A DNA stretch of 64,000 nucleotides, taken from NCBI RefSeq assembly GCF_043641075.1, contig NZ_JBHZRC010000014.1, forward strand, positions 37,047 to 101,046, given 5' to 3'. The notes under the pieces were generated by a model. The model had not been told where the DNA came from, did not search any database, and saw only the letters and a list, made by a program, of their open reading frames with translations. This document shows, piece after piece, positions 57,683 to 64,000 of this stretch. The stretch comes from Bacillus_BD oryzisoli_A (GTDB lineage Bacteria > Bacillota > Bacilli > Bacillales > Cytobacillaceae). A program made the translations under genes and the position numbers. How positions within the stretch are numbered: the stretch's first letter is position 1; the number at the start of each line of letters is the position of its first letter.

Positions 57683-59251
57683 TTATTTTTGTTTTTGCCC
57701 TTTTGGAAACCGTATCTTATCCTTGCCTGACAAAAAGGTTGGCCGTTGATTCAAAGCCCATCTTGGAAGTCTTATAATGACATCCTTTAAATCTGCTGGA
57801 ATTTGCGGTGCTACAGGACTGAAATAGGGAACGCCAAAGGAACGCAGGGACACCAAATGAATCGTTAAAGCAATAAATCCGAGCACAATTCCATATAAGC
57901 CCAAGGCCCCTGCTAAAATTAACATGACGAACCTGATTATTCGTATAGCGGTTCCAAAATTGTAGCGAGGAATAGAAAACGAAGAGATTCCTGTTGTCGC
58001 GACGACAATCACCATTGGCGCTGAAACAATTCCAGCCTGAACAGCCGCTTGACCGATAACCAGCGCTCCAACAATACTAACGGCGGACCCGATTGCTTTT
58101 GGCAGACGGACGCCCGCTTCCCGCAAGCCTTCAAACACAAACTCCATCATAAAGGCCTCAATCATTGCTGGAAACGGCACTCCCTCCCTTGCAGCAGCCA
58201 CACTGAAAAGCAGGCTCGTTGGAATAAGCTTCGGATGAAAGGTCGAAAGCGCCACATAAAGGGATGGCAAAAAAAGTGAGATATTAAATAAAACGTACCG
58301 AATTAAACGGATAAATGTCGTATAGATAAAGCGTTCATAATAATCATCGGCTGCCTGGAGCCCGCTCCAAAAGGTCATCGGAATCACAAGAGCAAAAGGT
58401 GTATTATCTACAATGATCCCGATTCTGCCCTCGAGAAGATTGGCTATTAAAATATCCGGTCTTTCTGTATTCTGAATCTGCGGAAATGGCGAGTATGGGA
58501 CATCTTCAATAAACTCTTCCAGCATCTCCGAACCCATTAATGCATCTAGTTCAATCCGGCCGATTCTCGTTCGGACCTCCTCTAATAGAGAATCGGGTGC
58601 AATACCATCTAAATAGGCCATCACAACATCAGTTTGTGACAGCTCTCCAATAGTGAAGGACTCAAATTTAAGCTTTGTACTGCGAATTCGTCTCCGAAGA
58701 AGGGTTGTATTGGTCCTTAAAGATTCTGTAAACCCATCCTTCGGACCACGAATGGTGACTTCTGTTGCCGGCTCTTCAATGGATCGCTTCTCAAAGCCAG
58801 GCAGTTCCGCAAGCATTGCCTTGTCCTCTCCATCAATGACAACACCAACATTTGCCTTCAGTATTCCATCCACCAGCTCACTCAGATTTGTCACATTTTT
58901 CACCTGGGTAATCGCTATCAGGTGCTGTCCGATGATTTTCCCTACTGACGAAGTCTCCTCAACGCCTTGAGGCTTTCCTTCAACGATCATGGGCTTTAAA
59001 AAAACCTCATCAAGCAGGTTTGTATCAATAAGTCCATCTAGATAAATGAGTAATAGCTTAACGTTATCCGTAACAAAAACAGGACGAATGACAAAATCCG
59101 AACAGTGTTCAAAAAGCTTTTTTAACTGCTGTTCATTATCAGATAGATCTGAACTAATCGAGTCCTCCTCCTTGTTCTGTGATGGAAGAGATGCCGTTTT
59201 TTTATTGAACAAATCCTGTAATGTTTTTCGCTTCCGGAATTGACGCATCAT
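57683..59251 (-). CDS. Spore germination receptor, A subunit
   Basis: GerAA/GerKA family, 522 residues. A soluble N-terminal domain is followed by a C-terminal membrane domain with about five helices; FPQIQNTERPD and GRIGIIVDNTPFALVIP are typical. AAAGGGGATCACTT supports ATG 59251 (MMRQFRKRKTL), not the upstream frame to 59344. First gene of the three-gene receptor operon; such operons are sigma-G dependent, but no convincing sigma-G promoter was found. Confidence 0.93.
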   Translation of the reverse strand: MMRQFRKRKTLQDLFNKKTASLPSQNKEEDSISSDLSDNEQQLKKLFEHCSDFVIRPVFVTDNVKLLLIYLDGLIDTNLLDEVFLKPMIVEGKPQGVEETSSVGKIIGQHLIAITQVKNVTNLSELVDGILKANVGVVIDGEDKAMLAELPGFEKRSIEEPATEVTIRGPKDGFTESLRTNTTLLRRRIRSTKLKFESFTIGELSQTDVVMAYLDGIAPDSLLEEVRTRIGRIELDALMGSEMLEEFIEDVPYSPFPQIQNTERPDILIANLLEGRIGIIVDNTPFALVIPMTFWSGLQAADDYYERFIYTTFIRLIRYVLFNISLFLPSLYVALSTFHPKLIPTSLLFSVAAAREGVPFPAMIEAFMMEFVFEGLREAGVRLPKAIGSAVSIVGALVIGQAAVQAGIVSAPMVIVVATTGISSFSIPRYNFGTAIRIIRFVMLILAGALGLYGIVLGFIALTIHLVSLRSFGVPYFSPVAPQIPADLKDVIIRLPRWALNQRPTFLSGKDKIRFPKGQKQK

Positions 59252-59326
59252 AAGTGATCCCCTTTTTTCATATGGGTATATTTTTCCAATTAAGGGAAAT
59301 TGTATGCACACTTTAAACTGAACAAT

Positions 59327-59367
59327 AAAAAAGAGAGCAAACACTATAAGTGTCTGCTCTCTTTTTT
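59327..59367 (-). terminator. Terminator of speB
   Basis: AAAAAAGAGAGCA and ACACT (59327-59345) pair with AGTGT and TGCTCTCTTTTTT (59349-59367), one mismatch; strong T-run on the minus strand (and A-run mirror on plus). Confidence 0.85.
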
Positions 59368-59420
59368 ATTGTCTACCACTGTATTTTTCAGATGGAAAAG
59401 CCAATGCAAATGTCCATCTT

Positions 59421-59436
59421 CGGTGTCAGGCACCGG
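59421..59436. repeat. CGGTGTCAGGCACCG palindrome, single unit
   Basis: CGGTG TCAGG CACCG matches one arm of the inverted repeat at 25198-25259; the neighbouring TGTCCATCTT also resembles sequence in that loop. It lies between the speB stop and its terminator. Confidence 0.65.
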
Positions 59437-59440
59437 ATTT

Positions 59441-60313
59441 TTATTTCACAAACCCAAGGAGCATTTCACGAAGCAGCTTGCTGGCCGTGTTAACCGTTTG
59501 CTCTGAATGATCGTATATCGGAGCAACCTCCACAAGATCCGCTCCTACAACGCGTACATCTGAATGCGCGATTTCGTGGATGGATGCCAATAATTCTCTT
59601 GACGTAATGCCGCCCGCATCAACCGTACCTGTTCCAGGTGCATGTGCCGGATCCAATACATCAATGTCAATCGTTACATATACAGGGCGTCCAGCAAGCG
59701 TTGGCAGTACCTCCTGCAGCGGTTTATGGACATCAAATTTGTACAGATGCATACCCACTTCCTTTGCCCAGTCAAACTCCTCCTTCATACCGGAGCGAAT
59801 GCCAAAAGAGTAAACGTTCGTCGGACCAATCAGCTCCGCCGCCTTCCTAATCGGCGTGGAATGAGATAATGGCTCGCCCTCATAATTTTCACGCAGGTCG
59901 GTATGGGCATCCATATGAATAATCGCAAGATCCGGATACTTTTTATACATTGCTTTAATCACCGGCCAGCTCACTAGATGCTCACCGCCCATTCCTAACG
60001 GGAACTTGTCATCTGCCAGCAAGCCATCAAGGTAGTCCTCAATCAAATCCAAGCTCTTTTGCGCATTTCCGAATGGCAGTGGAATATCCCCTGCATCGAA
60101 GTATTTCAGTTCATTTAAATCGCGATCCAAATACGGGCTGTATTCCTCAATACCGATTGACACCTCGCGAATACGTGCTGGGCCGAAGCGGGAACCTGGA
60201 CGATAGCTGACCGTCCAATCCATCGGCATCCCATAAATCACAACCTGACTTTCCTCATAGCTTGGATGACTTTTAATAAACACATTACCTGAATAGGCTT
60301 CATCAAAACGCAT
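59441..60313 (-). CDS. speB: Agmatinase
   Basis: Ureohydrolase making putrescine from agmatine, 290 residues. Mn-binding motifs GGEHLVSWPV, IIHMDAHTDLR and YVTIDIDVLDPAHAPGTG are intact. AAAGGGGG before the ATG at 60313 sets the start. Downstream of speE; together they make putrescine and spermidine. Confidence 0.96.
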   Translation of the reverse strand: MRFDEAYSGNVFIKSHPSYEESQVVIYGMPMDWTVSYRPGSRFGPARIREVSIGIEEYSPYLDRDLNELKYFDAGDIPLPFGNAQKSLDLIEDYLDGLLADDKFPLGMGGEHLVSWPVIKAMYKKYPDLAIIHMDAHTDLRENYEGEPLSHSTPIRKAAELIGPTNVYSFGIRSGMKEEFDWAKEVGMHLYKFDVHKPLQEVLPTLAGRPVYVTIDIDVLDPAHAPGTGTVDAGGITSRELLASIHEIAHSDVRVVGADLVEVAPIYDHSEQTVNTASKLLREMLLGFVK

Positions 60314-60373
60314 GTAAAATCCCCCTTTTATCATTAATACTGCTTTGACGCAGCAGTACTTTTTCCTGTAAAA

Positions 60374-61201
60374 TTACTCTACTAAATCTCTTACAAACTT
60401 TGGCAGCACAAATGCTGCTTTATGTAATTCCTTTGTATAGTATTTTGTTTCCAACTCATGAAAACGATCGTCACTCACCTCAAGCGGATCATACTTCTTT
60501 GACCCGAGTGTAAAGGCCCACATCCCGCTCGGATATGTTGGAATATTTGCCGTGTACAAGCGTGTAATCGGGAAGATCTCTTTTACATCCTTCTGCACGC
60601 TGCGAATTAAATCACTCTTAAACCAAGGGTTGTCCGACTGTGCAACAAAGATGCCATCCTCCTTCAACGCTTTTGAAATACCGGCATAAAAGCCTTTTGT
60701 AAAAAGATTCACTGCAGGTCCAACCGGCTCCGTTGAATCTACCATAATCACATCATAAGCATTTTCGCTTTCCGCGATATGCATAAATCCGTCGCCAACC
60801 TTTACGTCAACGCGCTCATCATCCAGCTTGCCGGCGATTTCCGGGAGGTATTTCTTTGAATACTCAATGACTTTCCCGTCAATATCGACCAGCGTTGCCT
60901 TCTTCACACTTGAATGCTTTAGCACCTCACGAATGACTCCACCGTCCCCGCCGCCAACGACTAATACATTTTCCGGATTAGGATGAGTAAAAAGTGGAAT
61001 ATGTGCTACCATTTCATGATAGACAAACTCATCACGAACTGATGTCATCACCATATCATCAAGCAGCAGCATATTTCCCCATTCTTCTGTTTCCACCATG
61101 TCCAGCTTTTGAAACTCAGTTTGCTCTGTATGTAAGGTACGATTGATTTTCATCGTGATCCCAAAATTCTCTGTCTGCTTCTCAGTAAACCAAATTCCCA
61201 T
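60374..61201 (-). CDS. speE: Spermidine synthase
   Basis: Aminopropyltransferase, 275 residues. GGGDGGVIREVLKH is the decarboxy-SAM binding loop and MVDSTEPVGPA the catalytic aspartate region. The start at ATG 61201 (MGIWFTEKQTENFGIT) aligns with the family and has AAGGGATG upstream; the ATGs further up do not. Confidence 0.96.
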   Translation of the reverse strand: MGIWFTEKQTENFGITMKINRTLHTEQTEFQKLDMVETEEWGNMLLLDDMVMTSVRDEFVYHEMVAHIPLFTHPNPENVLVVGGGDGGVIREVLKHSSVKKATLVDIDGKVIEYSKKYLPEIAGKLDDERVDVKVGDGFMHIAESENAYDVIMVDSTEPVGPAVNLFTKGFYAGISKALKEDGIFVAQSDNPWFKSDLIRSVQKDVKEIFPITRLYTANIPTYPSGMWAFTLGSKKYDPLEVSDDRFHELETKYYTKELHKAAFVLPKFVRDLVE

Positions 61202-61338
61202 AGTATTCATCCCTTCATTTGGATTGAAAACACTAAACGTCGTTTTTAGATTACCCAGACATGCTAAATGCAAACAAAAAAATTATAGAGCATCCCACAG
61301 GAAATAAAAAGAAAAATATTCCGACTAACCCAAATTAT

Positions 61339-61367
61339 GTTTAAAAATCCACTTATTTTTCAATACT
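61339..61367 (+). promoter_or_regulatory. Candidate sigma-F type promoter of pbpG
   Basis: -35 GTTTA (61339-61343), 15-base spacer, -10 TTCAATACT (61359-61367). The first 14 bases, GTTTAAAAATCCAC, are identical to those of the spoIIR promoter. The -10 keeps the A-A-T positions but lacks GG. pbpG is sigma-F dependent in B. subtilis. Confidence 0.4.
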
Positions 61368-61484
61368 ACTAATATGTTTATTTTTTAATCTAAAAGAGAA
61401 AAAGATTGTTGCTGAGCAAGCGTTAGACAATCTAATTGCGTATTTTGCCGAACAACACTGCTTTTATTCCGGGGGTGAAACACT

Positions 61485-63575
61485 ATGGAACTGATGACAG
61501 ACCATCGATTTCGAAAGACGATTAAATACTTACGGGCCTTATTCTTTCTTTGTTTTATTCTTGCTTGTTTGATGGTACTTTTTGCCATCGGAATCCTTAT
61601 GTATGCGAAAATACTTGGTCCTCCTCCGCTTGCTGTTCCGCAGTCGTCCTTGTACTATGACGACAATGGAAATGTAATTGGAGAAAGCAACAACGGCCAA
61701 AAGCGGTACTGGGTGAATTTTGACGAAATTAGCCCGCATCTAGTGGATGCAACCCTTGCCATTGAAGATCGAAATTATTACGAGCATCATGGCTTTGACT
61801 ATAAACGAATTGCCGGTGCCGCCCTTGCTGACATTAAGGCAATGGCAAAGGTTCAGGGGGCAAGCACTATCAGTCAGCAATATGCTCGAAACCTCTATCT
61901 TGAGCATGATAAAACCTGGCAGCGGAAATTGCATGAAGCCTTTTATACAATTCGTTTGGAAATGAACTATACAAAGGAACAAATATTAGAGGGCTATCTG
62001 AATACAATCTATTACGGCCACGGGGCATACGGCGCCCAAGCGGCGAGCCAGTTTTATTTTGGCAAGGATGCGTCCGAGCTGAGTTTAGCTGAGGCCGCGA
62101 TGATGGCAGGAATTCCGAAAGGGCCAAGTATCTACTCGCCGCTCGCCTCGCTAAAAAATGCAAAAAACCGTCAGGGCATTATTTTATCAGCGATGCAGTC
62201 AAATGACTTAATTGATGAAAAGGCGTCCAAAGAAGCTAAGCAGGAGGAGCTTACGATTGTCGGCAAGCATCCGCACACTCAGCTCGTAACAGCCCCCTAT
62301 TTCCAGGATGCCGTTCACCAGGAGCTAACGGACGTGTTGAAGCTCGATGAAAGAACGATTGAGCTTGGAGGGTTAAAGATCTACACAACCCTTGATCTCG
62401 ATCAGCAAAAAATTGCCGAGGAAACGATTGAGAAGCAGATATCCGAGGATTCCGATATTCAAATTGGCTTTGTGTCGATGAATCCAAAAAACGGCTACAT
62501 TAAGGCGATGGTCGGCGGCCGTGATTACACGGAAAGCCCTTATAACCGCGTCACCCAAGCCGAGCGGCAGCCAGGTTCGACAATGAAGCCGCTTCTCTAT
62601 TACGCAGCGCTTGAGCAGGGCTTTACACCGGCCTCAACGATGCGCAGTGAACTGACAACATTCAAATTTGATGATAATCGGGCCGAGTATACACCGCATA
62701 ATTTTAACAACAAATATGCTGAAAATGATATTACAATGGCTCAGGCCCTTGCCTTATCGGACAATGTCTATGCCGTGAAAACCCACCTGTTTCTTGGCGA
62801 GGAGACCCTAGTGGAAACGGCCAAGCGTTTTGGAATCACCTCCGAGATGGCAAAGGTCCCTTCCCTCGCACTCGGTACATCCGGCGTGCGCGTGATTGAG
62901 ATGGCCAACGCCTACAGTCTATTTGCCAACGGAGGGAAAAAGGTCACTCCGGTTACAATTAAAAAGGTTGAAAACCATAAGGGTGAGGTTATTTATGAGC
63001 ATAAGCCTGAGCCTGAGGAGGTACTGCGACCGGACTTAGCCTTTGTCATGACACATATGATGACCGGCATGTTTGATAAAAAATTAAACGGCTATGCCAG
63101 TGTAACCGGAAGTACCGTTATGAATGATATGACGCGGACGTATGCCGGCAAATCCGGTTCCACCAATACGGACAGCTGGATGATCGGCTATTCACCTCAG
63201 CTCGTCTCTGCGGTTTGGACTGGCTATGACGATGGTCAGCCGATTGAAGGCAGATTGGATCAAATGTATGCAAAAAATGTCTGGATTCAGTTTATGGAAG
63301 AGGCATTGAAAGGGACTCCGGAAAAATCCTTTAAGGCACCGAAGGGCACTGTCGGCATTTATTTAGATCCGGTAAACGGGAAGCTTGCCACAAAGGATTG
63401 TCCAATCAAACGCTACACCTATTTTGCGGCAGGCACCGAGCCAACTGACTATTGTACTGAGCACCTTTTTGAGGAGGACAAAGAATCCTCTAACGGGAAA
63501 AAGAAAAAACAGCTTGACGGGAACGAAAATGGTGATCGGGCTCCTTGGTATAAGAGGATGATGCCATGGTCGTAA
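61485..63575 (+). CDS. pbpG: Class A penicillin-binding protein (PBP2d-like)
   Basis: Bifunctional peptidoglycan synthase, 696 residues. An N-terminal membrane anchor (about 17-42) is followed by a glycosyltransferase 51 domain (catalytic E94 in IEDRNYYEHHG; GASTISQQ) and a transpeptidase domain with S365 in STMK, SDN at 425-427 and KSGS at 556-559. GGGGGTGAAACACT precedes the ATG. Its neighbours speE-speB match the ywhE/pbpG locus of B. subtilis, a spore cortex/germ-cell wall enzyme. Confidence 0.94.
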   Translation: MELMTDHRFRKTIKYLRALFFLCFILACLMVLFAIGILMYAKILGPPPLAVPQSSLYYDDNGNVIGESNNGQKRYWVNFDEISPHLVDATLAIEDRNYYEHHGFDYKRIAGAALADIKAMAKVQGASTISQQYARNLYLEHDKTWQRKLHEAFYTIRLEMNYTKEQILEGYLNTIYYGHGAYGAQAASQFYFGKDASELSLAEAAMMAGIPKGPSIYSPLASLKNAKNRQGIILSAMQSNDLIDEKASKEAKQEELTIVGKHPHTQLVTAPYFQDAVHQELTDVLKLDERTIELGGLKIYTTLDLDQQKIAEETIEKQISEDSDIQIGFVSMNPKNGYIKAMVGGRDYTESPYNRVTQAERQPGSTMKPLLYYAALEQGFTPASTMRSELTTFKFDDNRAEYTPHNFNNKYAENDITMAQALALSDNVYAVKTHLFLGEETLVETAKRFGITSEMAKVPSLALGTSGVRVIEMANAYSLFANGGKKVTPVTIKKVENHKGEVIYEHKPEPEEVLRPDLAFVMTHMMTGMFDKKLNGYASVTGSTVMNDMTRTYAGKSGSTNTDSWMIGYSPQLVSAVWTGYDDGQPIEGRLDQMYAKNVWIQFMEEALKGTPEKSFKAPKGTVGIYLDPVNGKLATKDCPIKRYTYFAAGTEPTDYCTEHLFEEDKESSNGKKKKQLDGNENGDRAPWYKRMMPWS

Positions 63576-63578
63576 AAG

Positions 63579-63608
63579 AAACTGCATGCAGAGGATGGCA
63601 TGCAGTTT
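63579..63608 (+). terminator. Terminator of pbpG
   Basis: AAACTGCATGC (63579-63589) / GCATGCAGTTT (63598-63608), 11-bp stem followed by T-rich sequence. Confidence 0.9.
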
Positions 63609-63650
63609 TTGTTTGTTTTGATTACCTTTTTTCGGATGGGGAGTGTGATG

Positions 63651-64000
63651 GGGCATCAGATTGGCTTCTTGGTTACCTTTTTGCTTACTTGGCCTCTGAA
63701 ACGGGCATCAGATTTCTCTCCTGATTCCCTTTTAGCACACTCACCCTCTGAAACGGGCATCAGATTGCTCTCCTGATTCCCTTTTAGCACACTCACCCTC
63801 TGAAAGGGGCATCAGGTCCCACTTCTGATTACCTTTTTACACTCTCGCCCTCTGAAACGGGCATCAGATTACTCTCTTGGTTACCTTTTAGCACACTCAC
63901 CCTCTGAAACGGGCATCAGATCACACTCTTGATTACCTTTCTGCTCTCTCGCCCTCTGAAACGGGCATCAGGTCCCACTTCTGATTACCTTTTTACACTC
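63651..64000. repeat. 52-bp tandem repeat array running off the window
   Basis: Six complete 52-base units start at 63651, 63703, 63755, 63807, 63859 and 63911, and a seventh at 63963 is cut by the window end. Each begins GGGCATCAG and ends CCTCTGAAAC or close; the middle (TGATTACCTTTTT or variants) is semi-conserved. A degenerate partial unit precedes at about 63619. No open reading frame continues through it, and 52 is not a multiple of three. Confidence 0.93.

Noticed and set aside
59252..59326. Sigma-G promoter of the germinant receptor operon
   Set aside because: TGCATA and CATATGA are present but at a spacing far from 17-18 bases.
63651..64000. CRISPR array
   Set aside because: The sequence between the conserved blocks is itself semi-conserved from unit to unit and there are no cas genes, so these are tandem repeats, not spacers.

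Overview
The window is a chromosomal segment of a low-GC, endospore-forming Bacillaceae bacterium. The evidence is the gene content and order: the ywl cluster next to glyA-upp-atp, spoIIR-prmC-prfA-rpmE-rho-glpX-murAB-fbaA-spo0F-ywjG-pyrG-rpoE, fadF-clsB-uvsE, and speB-speE-pbpG. All of these follow Bacillus subtilis synteny closely. The genus cannot be fixed from sequence alone; the fused isobutyryl-CoA mutase and abundant dispersed palindromic repeats suggest a relative outside the B. subtilis group. No rRNA, tRNA, prophage, intact insertion sequence or CRISPR array was seen. Most genes lie on the minus strand.

Layout. 1-7.2 kb: the ten-gene ATP synthase operon atpZ-I-B-E-F-H-A-G-D-C, with atpC cut by the window edge. 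7.4-12.6 kb: an accessory block with a secreted Vpr-like subtilase and an ABC importer. 12.9-25.1 kb: mnaA, upp, glyA, ywlG, rpiB, a chemoreceptor, ywlE, mntP, a plus-strand polysaccharide deacetylase, ywlC, ywlB and spoIIR. 25.2-34.8 kb: translation and termination factors (prmC, prfA, rpmE, rho), then glpX, murAB, a broken transaldolase gene, fbaA and spo0F. 35.2-38.9 kb: ywjG, pyrG with its attenuator, rpoE and a small membrane protein. 39.1-50.6 kb: an acyl-CoA catabolism block (icmF, a TetR regulator, two acyl-CoA dehydrogenases, hydroxyacyl-CoA dehydrogenase, thiolase, fadF). 50.8-53.0 kb: plus-strand clsB and uvsE. 53.1-61.2 kb: argS, ywiB, a gerKA-KC-KB type germinant receptor operon, speB and speE. 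61.5-63.6 kb: plus-strand pbpG, followed by a 52-bp tandem repeat that runs off the window.

Regulation visible in the sequence includes strong sigma-A type promoters for atp, prfA, rpmE and pyrG; the pyrG GGGC-start attenuator; a sigma-H type promoter for spo0F; a sigma-F type promoter for spoIIR; and a catabolite-repression (cre) site upstream of the thiolase operon.

Non-coding structure is the most unusual part. There is a dense cluster of perfect DnaA boxes around ywlC. A 194-bp structured element occurs twice, each time in a gene leader (glyA, murAB). At least four families of dispersed palindromic repeats are present, one with a nested 56-bp insertion flanked by a 4-bp duplication. There are three separate tandem or spaced repeat arrays. 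Gene-level oddities are the decayed tal, absence of tdk, an enlarged SpoIIR, and an acyl-CoA dehydrogenase lacking a conserved cofactor-region motif.
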